Notes: generated by a model not told the origin, from the letters alone. 64,000 nt of DNA from Cyanobium sp. PLM2.Bin73 (GCA_007694915.1 REEV01000133.1:44403-108402), one strand, 5' to 3'; positions 1 to 9,091 are shown, counted from the stretch's first letter. Made by a program: numbers and translations.

Positions 1-684
1 CTGGAGCTGCACGTGGAGCAAGGGGGCGTGCTGGAGGCCGTGGGCAAGCAGATCGGCGTGGTGGAGGGGGTGGTGGGCCAGCAGCGCTACACCATCCGGG
101 TCAGCGGCCAGGCCAACCACGCCGGTACCACACCGATGGAGATGCGCCGCGACGCCCTCACCACCGCCGCCCAGATCATCCTGGCCATCGAGGACATGGC
201 CCTGCACTACCCCGGCGATCCGGTGGCCACGGTGGGCAAGCTCACGGTGTGGCCCAACGCCGCCAACATCGTGCCCGGCCAGGTGGAGTTCACGCTCGAC
301 ATGCGCGATCTCTCCCACGACGTGATCAACCACATGAAGGCCCAGCTGGAGCGGCGCATCGAGACGATCGCCGTAGCCCGGCGCACCCGCATTTCCATCA
401 CGCCCCAGTTCGTGGTGGATCCCAGCCCCGCTGATCCGATGGTGCAGGAGGTGATCAGTGGGGCCTGCGCCGAGCTGGGCCTGAGCTACACCCACCTGCC
501 CAGCCGCGCCAGCCACGACGCCCAGGAACTGGGGCGGCTCACGGCCATGGGCATGATCTTCGTGCCCAGCCGCGACGGCGTGTCGCACTCCGCCGATGAG
601 TTCACCTCCCCCCAGCAGTGCGAGCAGGGCGTGAATGTGCTGCTGCACAGCCTGATCCGCCTGGATGCCAGCCTCTGCGGCTGA
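1..684 (+). CDS. M20-family amidohydrolase (allantoate / N-carbamoyl amino acid hydrolase type), 5' truncated
   Basis: The reading frame is open from the first base, so the N-terminus lies outside the window; about 227 residues remain. The visible part begins with ELHVEQGGVLE, the metal-ligand segment typical of N-carbamoyl-L-amino acid hydrolases and allantoate amidohydrolases (usually ELHIEQG). It continues through the small dimerisation domain (NHAGTTPM) to the end of the catalytic domain with SHDAQELG and the C-terminal metal-binding segment GVSHSADEF. These enzymes hydrolyse a carbamoyl or ureido amide using two zinc or manganese ions in the cytosol. The exact substrate cannot be read from the sequence. 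The stop codon overlaps the start of the next gene by 20 bases, suggesting cotranscription. Confidence 0.88.
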   Translation: MELHVEQGGVLEAVGKQIGVVEGVVGQQRYTIRVSGQANHAGTTPMEMRRDALTTAAQIILAIEDMALHYPGDPVATVGKLTVWPNAANIVPGQVEFTLDMRDLSHDVINHMKAQLERRIETIAVARRTRISITPQFVVDPSPADPMVQEVISGACAELGLSYTHLPSRASHDAQELGRLTAMGMIFVPSRDGVSHSADEFTSPQQCEQGVNVLLHSLIRLDASLCG

Positions 685-2389
685 GCGACCGTCAGCCGTG
701 GCCCCAGAGTCCGCCGCCAGCCCGGGCCCGGCCCCCGACGCCATCGTGGTGGGCTCCGGAGCCACCGGCGGCGTGGCGGCCATGGCGCTGGCCGAGGCGG
801 GGCTGCAGGTGCTGGTGCTGGAGGCCGGCCCCCGCCTGCAGCCGGCCCAGGCCTACGGCAGCGAACCGCTCAACAGCCTGCGCCGCCTCGCCAACCTGGC
901 CAGCGGCAAGCAGCGCCTGCAGCGCCACCATCCCGGCTTCTGGAAGCAGAACCCCGAGTTGTTCGTCGATGAGCGCCGCAACCCCTACAGCACGCCGGCG
1001 GACCAACCCTTCCTGTGGACCCGGGGCCGCCAGGTGGGCGGCCGCAGCCTCACCTGGGGCGGCATCACCCTGCGGCTGAGCGACTACGAGTTCAAGGCCG
1101 GCGAGCGCGACGGCCGCAGCCCCAGCTGGCCGATCACCCACGCCGATCTGGCCCCCTTCTACGACTGGCTGGAGCCGCTGCTGGGGGTCCACGGCCAGGC
1201 CGATGGCCTGCCCCAGCTGCCCGATGGCCGCTACGCCCCGCCCCTGCCCTTCACCCCCGGGGAGCAGCATCTGGCCGAGGCGGTGCGCGCGGAGCTGGGC
1301 CTGCCCTTCATCCACGCCCGCGGCGTGCGCCTGCACGACGGCCGGCCCGGCCCCCACGGGCGGCAGTGGCCGCGCTCGGCCAGCCCCGGCAGCACCCTGG
1401 CCCGGGCCCTGGCCACGGGCCGCACCCGCCTGCGCAGTGAGGTAGTGGTGAGTCACGTGCTGCTCCACCCCGATCAGCGCCGGGTGCGCGGGGTGGAGGT
1501 GGTGGATGGCCGCAGCGGGGCCCGGGAGCTGCTGGAGGCCCCCCTGGTGGTGCTCTGCGCCTCCACGATCGAGACCCTGCGCATCCTGCTGCACTCCGCC
1601 GAGGACGAGCGCTGCGGGGGCCTGCTGGATCCATCGGGATCCCTGGGGCGTCACCTGATGGATCACGTCTCCACCAGCCGCTTCTTCTCCCTGCCGGATG
1701 TGCCCAGCCCGGCAGGCCCCACTGAGCTCTCAGGTGCCGGCGGCTGCTTCATCCCCAACACGGTCAACCTGGAGGAGGCCAGCGCCGAGGGCTTCCACCG
1801 CGGCTACGGGCTGTGGACGGCGGTGCAGCGCTTCGATCCCCCCCGGCCCCTGCGGCGCCGCGCCGGCGAGGCCTGCGGCTTCCTGATCGGCCATGGCGAG
1901 GTGCTGCCCCACCCCGACAACCGGGTGACCCTCGACCATGGCCGGCTGGATGCCTGGGGCCTGCCCGTTCCCAACATCGCCATGGCCTGGGGCGAGAACG
2001 AGCGCGCCATGGTGCGGCACATGCAGGCGCGCATGGCGGCTGTGGTGGCTGCGGCCGGGGGCGCGATCCGGCCGATCGAAGACCTGTTCGTGCTGCCCCT
2101 GCTGGAGCCCTGGATCCGCTCCAGCCACGCCGTGAGCGCCGCAGCGCCACCACCGGGCTACTACATCCACGAACTGGGCGGGGCCCCCATGGCAACCAGC
2201 GCCGAGCAGGGGGTGGTGAACCCCTGGAACCAGTGCTGGCAGGCCCCCAACCTGCTGGTGGTGGATGGGGCCTGCTGGCCCAGCGCCGGCTGGCAGAGCC
2301 CCACGCTCACCTCGATGGCGATCAGCTGGCGGGCCTGCGCGGCGGCGGCCGAGCGGCTGCGGCGGGGCGCTGGCGTCAGCGCTCCCTGA
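665..2389 (+). CDS. GMC-family FAD-dependent oxidoreductase
   Basis: A 574-residue flavoprotein. Residues about 24-54 hold the FAD-binding Rossmann motif (VVGSGATGG followed by VLEAGP). GRQVGGRSLTWGG near residue 120 matches the second FAD-contact segment of glucose-methanol-choline oxidoreductases, and the C-terminal region contains HELGG and a WQSPTLTSMA segment that closes the family fold. Members oxidise alcohols or sugars with FAD as cofactor; the substrate is not predictable here. The ATG at 665 lies inside the end of the amidohydrolase gene, so translational coupling is likely. A Rossmann core starting at residue 24 allows for a slightly later start. Confidence 0.85.
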   Translation: MPASAAERPSAVAPESAASPGPAPDAIVVGSGATGGVAAMALAEAGLQVLVLEAGPRLQPAQAYGSEPLNSLRRLANLASGKQRLQRHHPGFWKQNPELFVDERRNPYSTPADQPFLWTRGRQVGGRSLTWGGITLRLSDYEFKAGERDGRSPSWPITHADLAPFYDWLEPLLGVHGQADGLPQLPDGRYAPPLPFTPGEQHLAEAVRAELGLPFIHARGVRLHDGRPGPHGRQWPRSASPGSTLARALATGRTRLRSEVVVSHVLLHPDQRRVRGVEVVDGRSGARELLEAPLVVLCASTIETLRILLHSAEDERCGGLLDPSGSLGRHLMDHVSTSRFFSLPDVPSPAGPTELSGAGGCFIPNTVNLEEASAEGFHRGYGLWTAVQRFDPPRPLRRRAGEACGFLIGHGEVLPHPDNRVTLDHGRLDAWGLPVPNIAMAWGENERAMVRHMQARMAAVVAAAGGAIRPIEDLFVLPLLEPWIRSSHAVSAAAPPPGYYIHELGGAPMATSAEQGVVNPWNQCWQAPNLLVVDGACWPSAGWQSPTLTSMAISWRACAAAAERLRRGAGVSAP

Positions 2390-2488
2390 CGCCGGCGGCG
2401 ATCCGGTGTCGATGGCCACAACCGTGCCGGGAGGCCATGCGCACAATCGAGAGGCGACCTTTAACCGGGTCGGGCAAGGGAGAACACG

Positions 2489-2517
2489 AGCGGGGGATGG
2501 CTCCCCCGCTTTTTTTT
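2489..2517 (+). terminator. Intrinsic terminator after the GMC oxidoreductase
   Basis: An 8-bp perfect stem (AGCGGGGG at 2489-2496 pairing with CCCCCGCT at 2503-2510) with a 6-base loop runs straight into eight T residues. It lies about 100 bases after the GMC stop codon and has no T-run on the other strand, so it acts only on plus-strand transcripts. Confidence 0.88.
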
Positions 2518-2539
2518 GTGCGCAACACCGATCGCTTGC

Positions 2540-2767
2540 TCAACGCAGGAAGAGGCCGTTGAGGTAGTGCTGCTGCACGCAGGCGTCCTTGCAGCCGTGC
2601 TGAAACAGGAAGCCGGCCAGGGCCGAGGTGATCAGGCGGTATTGATCCCACTGCGGATGCTGATCGATGAACTGACGCATGCCGTCGAACAGCACCTCCG
2701 GCACCTCGGCCTCAAGGCTGATGGCGGCATCGCTGGGGTCCTGGGGCATGGGTGCGTCGTGGGGCAT
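2540..2767 (-). CDS. DUF2811-type small cyanobacterial protein
   Basis: A 75-residue soluble protein. The segment ISLEAEVPEVLFDGM followed by a DQHPQWDQYRLITSAL stretch matches what I recall of the cyanobacterial DUF2811 family (ISL-AEIPE ... HPDWDQDR). No function is established for that family. I chose the ATG at 2767 because a GGAG sequence stands five bases before it on the minus strand; a GTG at 2809 and an ATG at 2749 are alternatives. It is a single gene facing the GMC oxidoreductase terminator. Confidence 0.75.
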   Translation of the reverse strand: MPHDAPMPQDPSDAAISLEAEVPEVLFDGMRQFIDQHPQWDQYRLITSALAGFLFQHGCKDACVQQHYLNGLFLR

Positions 2768-3158
2768 GGGCACTCCGTACTGCTCGGTAGTTCGCACCCA
2801 GTACGCCACAGGCTGGGGGCGGCGTCAAAGCGGGCCGCCGCCGGCAGAATCATCCCTGCCATTGCCGAGACTGGCCGTGGCCACTGGGATTCGGGAGAGT
2901 GCCGGCAGCGGCCCCATGGCCGCCAAAGGCGAGCAGGGGGGCTGTCAAGGCAGCGAGGGCCAGCTTTGGGCTTTCCCCAGCCAGCACGGCGGCAGCGGCG
3001 AACCGCGACGCCAGCCTGTGGAAAACCAGCCCTGAATCCGGGGAAAACCGCCGCCACATGGGGAAACGGCCCAGCAATCAGCAAACCTGATCAGCGCCAG
3101 ATCGGCAGCGTCTCAGGTGCCACAAGACGGGATGGGAGACCCAGGCGAGGATGGGTCC
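2768..3158. other. Intergenic region between divergent genes, no gene called
   Basis: About 390 bases lie between the DUF2811 gene on the minus strand and the ParB-like gene on the plus strand, so it should hold both promoters, but I cannot point to convincing -35/-10 pairs. A 75-codon minus-strand open frame ending at 2850 encodes an Ala-rich hydrophobic stretch. It has no clear ribosome site or recognisable domain, so it is not called. Confidence 0.5.
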
Positions 3159-3815
3159 ATGGCCCTACGCCTCCCCCCCTTCCAGCCCCTGCCACCGCCA
3201 CCGGAAGGCCAGCCCCTGCTGGAGGTGCCGATCGCCCAGCTGCAGCCCACCCAGCTCTGCGTGGGCCTGGCGGAAGTGCGCAGCCGCCAGGCCGACTTCC
3301 GCATCGAGAACACCCGCGAGCGGCGCGACTACCTGGGCAGCAAACCCGTGCCCCTGGTGCGCAGTGCCGATGGGGCCCTGTGGATGGTCGACCGCCATCA
3401 CCGGCTGCGGGCCCTGATGGAGCTGGTGCCCCAGGCCACCGCCTTCGGCTACATCGCCCTGCAGCTCGACACCGACGACCGCAGCGCCGTCCTGGCCGAC
3501 CTGCAGCGCCGCGGCTGGCTCTACCTCTACGACGGCCGCGGCCTCGGCCCCCTCCACCCCCGGGTGCTGCCCGCCGATCTGCTGGGCCTGCAGGACGACC
3601 CCTACCGCAGCCTGGTGTGGAAGCTCAAGCGCGAGGGGGTGGTGCAGCCGGCACCACTGATCCCCTTCCATGAGTTCCGCTGGGGCGCCTGGCTGCGGCG
3701 GCGGCCCCTGCCGCCCTTCAGTTCCGCCCGGCTGGAGCCGGCCCTGCCCTCGGCGCGGGCCCTGGCACGCTCCACGGCGGCCTCCCACCTGGCCGGCTGG
3801 ACCGGCCTGCGCTGA
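3159..3815 (+). CDS. ParB-like (ParBc_2) protein
   Basis: A 218-residue protein. Residues about 24-90 fit the ParB-like nuclease fold of family ParBc_2: IAQLQPTQLCVGLAEV at the start, then a lysine/arginine-rich stretch, then WMVDRHHRLRAL, which resembles the conserved D-x-HH segment of that family. Its role in other bacteria is undefined; it is not the chromosome-segregation ParB, as no parA or helix-turn-helix is seen. The C-terminal third is rich in Arg and Pro. The ATG at 3159 follows a GAGG sequence by eight bases; a GTG at 3117 would add 14 residues. Confidence 0.7.
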   Translation: MALRLPPFQPLPPPPEGQPLLEVPIAQLQPTQLCVGLAEVRSRQADFRIENTRERRDYLGSKPVPLVRSADGALWMVDRHHRLRALMELVPQATAFGYIALQLDTDDRSAVLADLQRRGWLYLYDGRGLGPLHPRVLPADLLGLQDDPYRSLVWKLKREGVVQPAPLIPFHEFRWGAWLRRRPLPPFSSARLEPALPSARALARSTAASHLAGWTGLR

Positions 3816-3852
3816 CCCGGCCAAGCTGGGCCGACCTGACCGCCCGCAGCGC

Positions 3853-5916
3853 GTGACCGCCTTCCTCACCACCAACCCCCTGGCGGTGTTCGCTCTGCTG
3901 CTGGGACTGAGCGTGGTGGTGCCGCCGCTGGTGCGGCGGCTGGGGCTGCCCGATCTGGTGGGCCTGCTGGTGGCGGGGGTGCTGATCGGTCCCCATGGGC
4001 TCGGCTGGCTCAGGGCCGAGGGCGAGGTGGTTCGCCTGTTCTCCGACCTGGGCGTGGTTTACCTGCTGTTCATCGCCGGCCTGGAGATCGATCTGGCCGA
4101 ATTCGCCCGCATCCGCCAGCGCTCCTTCCGCTTCGGGCTGCTCACCTTCGTGCTGCCCCTGCTCACCGGACTGCTGCTGGGACTGGGATTCGGCTACTCG
4201 CTGCTGGCCAGCGTGCTGCTGGGCTCGATCCTCTCGTCCCACACCCCGCTCGGTTACCCGATCGTGCGCAGCTACGGGGAAGTGCGCGAGGAGTCGGTGG
4301 TGGTGGCCATCGGCGGCACGATCTTCACCGACCTGGCGGCTCTGGTGCTGCTGGCCCTGTGCATGGGGCTGCATCGGGGCGAGGCCTCGGCGCTGGACCT
4401 GGTGGGCCTGCCCCTGCGGGTGGCCCTGTTCGGGGCCCTGGTGCTGCTGCTGATCCGCCGCATCGGGCGCCCGTTGGTGCGGCGCAGCGTGAACAACGAC
4501 ACCCAGCTGTTCGTGGCGGTGCTGATGGCCCTGTTCCTGGCCTCCCTGGGGGCCGAGCTGGCCGGGGTGGAGAAGATCGTCGGCGCCTTTCTGGCGGGCC
4601 TGGCGGTGAACGGCGTGCTGCCCGAGGGCCGTGTCAAGGAGCAGGTGATCTTCGTGGGGGCGGCCCTGTTCATCCCGATCTTCTTCATCAGCCTCGGCCT
4701 GCTGCTGAATCTGCCCGCCTTCGCCAGCACCCTGATCAGTTCGCCGTTCGCCCTGCTGCTGATCACCGGACTGGTGGGTGCCAAGGGGCTGGCCTCCTGG
4801 TGGGCGGGCCGGTTCTACGGCTACACGGGCCCCCAGATGCTCACCCTCTGGTCGCTGTCGATCCCCCAGGTGGCCGCCACCCTGGCGGCCACCTTCGTGG
4901 GCTACCGGGGCGGCCTGCTGGATGAAACCGTGCTCAACAGCGTGCTGGCGCTGATGGTGGTCACCGCCACCCTGGGGCCCTACCTCACCGCCGTGGCGAT
5001 GCCGCGGCTGGGGCGCGCCAAGGCCGCCCGCCTCAACGCCGCGGCCAGCGGCGGCGGCACGCGGGCCCTGGCCCGCCGCGCCCTGCGGGTGCTGGTGCCG
5101 GTATCCAATCCCGACACCGAAGCCCCCCTGCTGCAGCTGGCCCATCTGCTGATGGGCGGTGATGCCGACCAGCCCGGCGAGCTGCTTCCCCTGGCGGTGG
5201 TCTCACCCCGCCAGGCGGAGGCCGGGGCCCAGAGCCTGACGGCCCTGGCCGGCGCCATGGCCCGGGCCCGGGGCCTGCTGCAACGGGCCGAGGCGATCTC
5301 CAGGCCGTGGCAGGTGCCCTGCCGCAGCCTGCTGCGGGTGGATCAGGACCTGGCCGGCGGCATCGCCCTGGTGGCCGTGGAGCAGGCCAGCGACCTGGTG
5401 CTGATGGGCCTGAACCCACCCAGCCCCCTGGGCCGCTGGCTGTTCGGCGATCTCGTCGATGCCACCTGCCGCCAGGCCCCCTGTCCGGTGGTGGTGGCCC
5501 ACCTGCCCCGCCCGCCCGAGGAGCTGCGACGCCTGCTGGTGCCGATCAAGGACCTCACCGCCGGCGCCATGGAGCAGGTCCAGCTGGCCCAGCGCCTGGC
5601 CCTGGCCCTCGGGGGAGAGATCACCCTGCTGCATCTGCACGATCCGCGGCTGAGCCGGGTGGCGCGCCAGGAGCTGGTGGCGGAGCTGCAGCAGTGGCAG
5701 CCCAGCGCCTCGGCCGTCCCCCTGGAGGTGGTGCTGCAGAGCCACCAGGGCGTGGAGAGCGCGATCGTGGCCGCCAGCCACAGCCACGACCTGGTGATCC
5801 TGCGCTCCCAGCGGCGGCTGGTGGCGGGCCTGCCGATTCCTGCCAGCGACCGCACCAGCCGGTTGCTGCGTCGACTCACAGGACCGGTGCTGGTGATCAG
5901 CGACCCCCTGCACTGA
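3853..5916 (+). CDS. CPA2 cation:proton antiporter with C-terminal universal-stress domains
   Basis: A 687-residue protein in two parts. Residues about 1-400 are a 12-helix Na+/H+ (or K+/H+) exchanger of the CPA2/KefB class, starting with a hydrophobic helix and RRLGLPDLVGLLVAGVLIGP. Residues about 410-687 form two UspA-like domains in tandem (RVLVPVSNPDTEAP, DLVLMGLN, RRLLVPIKDLTAG, then a closing GPVLVISD). The arrangement suggests that transport is controlled by a cytosolic nucleotide- or stress-sensing module. The GTG at 3853 begins the first membrane helix; longer upstream starts would add a Pro/Arg-rich tail that overlaps the ParB-like gene and looks artificial. A separate UspA gene follows 85 bases downstream. 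Confidence 0.88.
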   Translation: MTAFLTTNPLAVFALLLGLSVVVPPLVRRLGLPDLVGLLVAGVLIGPHGLGWLRAEGEVVRLFSDLGVVYLLFIAGLEIDLAEFARIRQRSFRFGLLTFVLPLLTGLLLGLGFGYSLLASVLLGSILSSHTPLGYPIVRSYGEVREESVVVAIGGTIFTDLAALVLLALCMGLHRGEASALDLVGLPLRVALFGALVLLLIRRIGRPLVRRSVNNDTQLFVAVLMALFLASLGAELAGVEKIVGAFLAGLAVNGVLPEGRVKEQVIFVGAALFIPIFFISLGLLLNLPAFASTLISSPFALLLITGLVGAKGLASWWAGRFYGYTGPQMLTLWSLSIPQVAATLAATFVGYRGGLLDETVLNSVLALMVVTATLGPYLTAVAMPRLGRAKAARLNAAASGGGTRALARRALRVLVPVSNPDTEAPLLQLAHLLMGGDADQPGELLPLAVVSPRQAEAGAQSLTALAGAMARARGLLQRAEAISRPWQVPCRSLLRVDQDLAGGIALVAVEQASDLVLMGLNPPSPLGRWLFGDLVDATCRQAPCPVVVAHLPRPPEELRRLLVPIKDLTAGAMEQVQLAQRLALALGGEITLLHLHDPRLSRVARQELVAELQQWQPSASAVPLEVVLQSHQGVESAIVAASHSHDLVILRSQRRLVAGLPIPASDRTSRLLRRLTGPVLVISDPLH

Positions 5917-6001
5917 GCGCCGCTGCCACCCGGCCCCTCCCCGCAGCTTGGCTGCCAAGGGCGGCGGGGTGGATTAAACCGGGTGTGTGGATCGAGCCGC
6001 G

Positions 6002-6448
6002 ATGACTGTTCAACTCCTGCTGGTGCCCACCGATGGCTCGGAGATCTCCACCCGGGCGGTGCAGAAGGCTGTGGAACTGGCCGCCGCGCTGAAGGCCCGG
6101 GTGCGCTTCCTGCACGTGCAGAACAACTACCCGATCAGCCTGGTGGGGGTGGGCGAACTGGTGGAGGCCAGCACCATCGAGGCCCTGGTGGAGGCCGCCG
6201 GCAAGCGGGGTGAGGCGATCCTGCAGGAGGCCGTCACCGTGGCCGAGACGGCCGGCGTGCAGGCCGAGCGGGCGGTGCTGATGAACCCCCTTCCCCACAA
6301 GGCGATCCTCGAGGAGGCGAGCGCCTGCGGTGCCGACCTGATCGTGATGGGGTCCCATGGCCGCCGGGGCCTGGAGGGCCTGCTGCTCGGCAGCGAAACC
6401 CAGCGGGTGCTGCTGGGCAGCAGCGCCCCGGTGCTGGTGGTGCGCTGA
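6002..6448 (+). CDS. Universal stress protein, UspA family
   Basis: A 148-residue single-domain UspA protein. It opens with LLLVPTDGSE and ends with the ATP-binding pattern G-2x-G-9x-G-S/T seen as GSHGRRGLEGLLLGS followed by VLVVR, so it probably belongs to the ATP-binding subgroup. The ATG at 6002 sits directly before the first beta strand; an upstream GTG would add five residues. It lies between an antiporter that carries its own Usp domains and a GDT1-type exporter, which fits a role in ion or membrane stress. Confidence 0.9.
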   Translation: MTVQLLLVPTDGSEISTRAVQKAVELAAALKARVRFLHVQNNYPISLVGVGELVEASTIEALVEAAGKRGEAILQEAVTVAETAGVQAERAVLMNPLPHKAILEEASACGADLIVMGSHGRRGLEGLLLGSETQRVLLGSSAPVLVVR

Positions 6449-6466
6449 GGGAACGGGACAGCAGCG

Positions 6467-7105
6467 GTGAGTGATCCAGCCCTCACGGCCTTCGGGTCCA
6501 GCTTCGGGGCCATCACCCTGGCCGAGCTGGGTGACAAGACCTTCTTCATGGCCCTGATCCTGGCTGCCCGCCACCAGCGGCGCTGGGTGTTCCTGGGCAG
6601 CTTCGCCGCCCTGGCCCTGGTCACCCTGCTGTCCCTGGGGGTGGGGTTCGGCCTGCGGGAACTGCTCCCCGAGCGCCTGCTCCCCTGGCTGGCGACGTTG
6701 CTGTTCACGGGATTCGGCGTCAAGCTGCTGCTCGATGCCCGGGGGCTGGGGCGGAATGCGGCCCAGGACGAGGCCGAGGAGGCCGAACAGGCCGTGAATG
6801 CGGCCGAAGGGCAACGGCTGATCAGCCGTCCCTGGCCAGTGACCTGGGAGGCCTTCAGCCTGGTGTTCGTGGCCGAGATGGGCGACCGCACCCAGTTCGC
6901 CACGATCGTGCTGGCGGCGGCCCCCACCTTCACCTTCCCCGGCCTGGTGGCCGGAGCCCTGGCCGGCCACGCGCTGGTCACCGCCCTGGCGGTGGGATCG
7001 GGCCGCTGGATCGGCCAGCGGGTGAACGAGCGGCTGCTCTACCGGCTCAGCGGCGGGCTGTTCCTGCTGTTCGGCCTGGCGGCGCTGGGGCAGGCCCTGG
7101 GCTGA
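6467..7105 (+). CDS. GDT1/TMEM165 (UPF0016) family cation exporter
   Basis: A 212-residue membrane protein built from two homologous halves. Each half carries the family signature E-x-G-D-K/R-T/S: ELGDKT near residue 20 and EMGDRTQ near residue 138, separated by an acidic loop rich in Glu. Family members move Mn2+ or Ca2+ against protons, and the cyanobacterial member Mnx exports manganese across the thylakoid membrane. Six helices are expected. The start is a GTG at 6467, 18 bases after the UspA stop, so the two are probably cotranscribed with the antiporter upstream. Confidence 0.87.
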   Translation: MSDPALTAFGSSFGAITLAELGDKTFFMALILAARHQRRWVFLGSFAALALVTLLSLGVGFGLRELLPERLLPWLATLLFTGFGVKLLLDARGLGRNAAQDEAEEAEQAVNAAEGQRLISRPWPVTWEAFSLVFVAEMGDRTQFATIVLAAAPTFTFPGLVAGALAGHALVTALAVGSGRWIGQRVNERLLYRLSGGLFLLFGLAALGQALG

Positions 7106-7138
7106 CCCCTACGCTGCCTGCCAGCTGCACGAACGCCT

Positions 7139-7783
7139 GTGGTGGCGAAGGACGAAATCAGCAGAGCCGAGGAACTCCAGGCTCTGGGCTGGCCCCCGGA
7201 GGACGTGCGTCGCTACGCCGAACTCTGGGACTACCGCCACCGCTGGGGGGCCATCAACCTCGAACCGGAGGACCGGGCCTTCCTGCGCAAAGCCGAGGCC
7301 GTCCTGCCCAAGCGCACCACCGGCAAGGGCTCCCAGAAGAAGACGCTGCAGGAGAAGTCCCACTACCGCTGGCTGGCCTTCCACCTCGAGGCGATGCGCG
7401 CCAGCGCCCAGGAGCAGGGGCTGGCCGAGGGCGAGCAGGGGGCCTGGCCGATCCTGCTGGAGGAGGAGCTGCGCCTGCTCGAGGAGCTGCAACCGGTGCT
7501 GGGCCTGCCCGACACCCTCAAGGCCCGGGATCTGGTGCCCGTGCGGGAGCAGCTGATCGCCGAGGCCGGCGCCGATGGCCGCCAGCTGAGCTTCGACTTC
7601 AATGCAGCGCTGGAGGAGCTCAGGCAGCGTGAGCGCAGCAGCTGGAAACCGCTGCGCGGCGAGGGCAACAGCGACACCAGTTATCCGGTGCTCGACGCTG
7701 AGAGCGGAGCCCGCTTGCGCGGCCGCGCGGCCGAGGTGCTGGGCGAGCGCATCCGCGCCACCTTCCCCTCCCTGCAGGACTAG
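7139..7783 (+). CDS. Hypothetical protein, 214 residues
   Basis: A soluble, charged protein with no signal peptide or membrane helix. The middle is Glu- and Leu-rich (about residues 98-120) and probably helical. Residues about 60-73 are basic (TTGKGSQKKTLQEK). I do not recognise a domain. Codon use matches the neighbours. The frame begins with two consecutive GTG codons. It ends one base into a 14-base tandem duplication shared with the 3' end of the convergent MFS gene. Confidence 0.75.
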   Translation: MVAKDEISRAEELQALGWPPEDVRRYAELWDYRHRWGAINLEPEDRAFLRKAEAVLPKRTTGKGSQKKTLQEKSHYRWLAFHLEAMRASAQEQGLAEGEQGAWPILLEEELRLLEELQPVLGLPDTLKARDLVPVREQLIAEAGADGRQLSFDFNAALEELRQRERSSWKPLRGEGNSDTSYPVLDAESGARLRGRAAEVLGERIRATFPSLQD

Positions 7784-7810
7784 GGCATCAGGACTGGGGC
7801 ATCAGGACTG
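7783..7810. repeat. 14-bp tandem duplication at a convergent gene junction
   Basis: The unit GGGCATCAGGACTG occurs twice in direct succession. The first copy begins at the last base of the plus-strand stop codon, and the second covers the minus-strand stop codon of the MFS transporter. Confidence 0.9.
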
Positions 7811-9091
7811 GCGGGCGGGCCGCAGCAGCAGGTTGGCCAGCACGATGCCCACACCGGCCACCACGGCCATGGGCAGGAAAGCTCCGCTATAGCTGCCCAG
7901 CCAGTCGCGCAGCTGGCCGGTGATCAGGGTGCCGAGCAGGGCCCCGGCGCCGTAGGCCGTGAACACCAGGCCGTAGGTCTGGGCGTAGCGCTCCGGATCG
8001 AAGCAGCGCAGGGTGGCGGCCGGGGCGATCGCCAGCCAGCCGCCGAGGCTGGCCCAGAACAGGGAGAAGGCCACCAGGTAGGTGAGCAGATCGCCCTCGC
8101 CGGCGCCGGCCATCATCAGGCTGCCCACCAGCACCAGCAGGTAGGCGAGGCTGGCCACCCGGGAGGGCCGCAGGCGATCGGACAGCCAGCCGAACAGGGG
8201 CCGGCTGACGCCGTTGAACACGGCGAACAGGGAGATGCAGCTGGCGGCCAGGGCCGGATCGATGGCGATCATCTCCAGCCCCACGGGGCTGGAGATGCCG
8301 ATGGCACTGAGCCCCAGCAGGGCCCCGAGGCTGTAGCAGAGCCACAGCCCGCAGAAGCTGCGGCTGCGCAGCAGCGCGGCGGTGGTGGCGGGCTGGGGGG
8401 CCCGGGCGACGATGACGGCCGGCAGCTGGCGCCGGGGATTGGGGGGCGGCTGCCACCCCGGCGGCGGCAGCACCATGGCCAGCGCCACGGCCACCATCAG
8501 CGCCAGAAAGGCCAGCCCCAGCAGCTGCAGGGTGGCGGCCAGCCCCTGGCTGGCGATCAGGCGGTAGGCCAGCGGGGCGGTGATCAGGGGCGAGAGGCCG
8601 AAGCCCAGCACCACCAGCCCCATGGCCAGGCCCTGGCGCTCGGGGAACCAGCGCGCCGCCACCGCCAGGGGCACGCCATAGGCCAGGCCCACCCCACTGC
8701 CGACGATCACGCCGTAGCCCACCACCAGCTGACCGATCGACTGGCTGCGGCTGGCCACCAGGTAGCCCAGGGCCATCACGCCGCCGCCAAGCAGCATCAG
8801 CCGGCGCGGCCCCAGGCGCGGCAGCAGCTGACCCCCGACGGGCATCAGCAGGGCGAAACAGAGCAGGGCCGCCGTGTAGGGGAGCATGCTCTCAGTGGCC
8901 CCCAGGCCCAGGGCTTGCTCCAGGGGCTGGCGGAACACACTCCAGGAATACACGGTGCCCATGCAGAGATGGGCGACGATGCCTAGGGGAAGCAGCAGCC
9001 AGCGCCCCCGCAGCGCCGGCAGGCCGAACAGCTGCGCACCATCGCCTTGCACCCCGGCCAGGGAGGCTGCCTGAGGGAGGGATGGCCCCAT
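7802..9091 (-). CDS. MFS transporter, oxalate/formate antiporter (OFA) type
   Basis: A 429-residue protein with twelve predicted helices. The first helix pair (LGIVAHLCMGTVYSWSVFRQPL) is typical of the OxlT/OFA branch of the major facilitator superfamily, which includes oxalate:formate antiporters and many uncharacterised monocarboxylate carriers. RWFPERQGLAMG after helix 4 is the usual loop signature. The substrate is unknown. It is transcribed alone, convergent to the hypothetical gene before it. Confidence 0.87.
   Translation of the reverse strand: MGPSLPQAASLAGVQGDGAQLFGLPALRGRWLLLPLGIVAHLCMGTVYSWSVFRQPLEQALGLGATESMLPYTAALLCFALLMPVGGQLLPRLGPRRLMLLGGGVMALGYLVASRSQSIGQLVVGYGVIVGSGVGLAYGVPLAVAARWFPERQGLAMGLVVLGFGLSPLITAPLAYRLIASQGLAATLQLLGLAFLALMVAVALAMVLPPPGWQPPPNPRRQLPAVIVARAPQPATTAALLRSRSFCGLWLCYSLGALLGLSAIGISSPVGLEMIAIDPALAASCISLFAVFNGVSRPLFGWLSDRLRPSRVASLAYLLVLVGSLMMAGAGEGDLLTYLVAFSLFWASLGGWLAIAPAATLRCFDPERYAQTYGLVFTAYGAGALLGTLITGQLRDWLGSYSGAFLPMAVVAGVGIVLANLLLRPARQS

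Noticed and set aside
692..1666. Long minus-strand open frame opposite the GMC oxidoreductase
   Set aside because: High GC leaves stop-free frames opposite real genes; composition is Gly/Ala/Gln-rich without domains. The same applies to other long antisense frames in the window.
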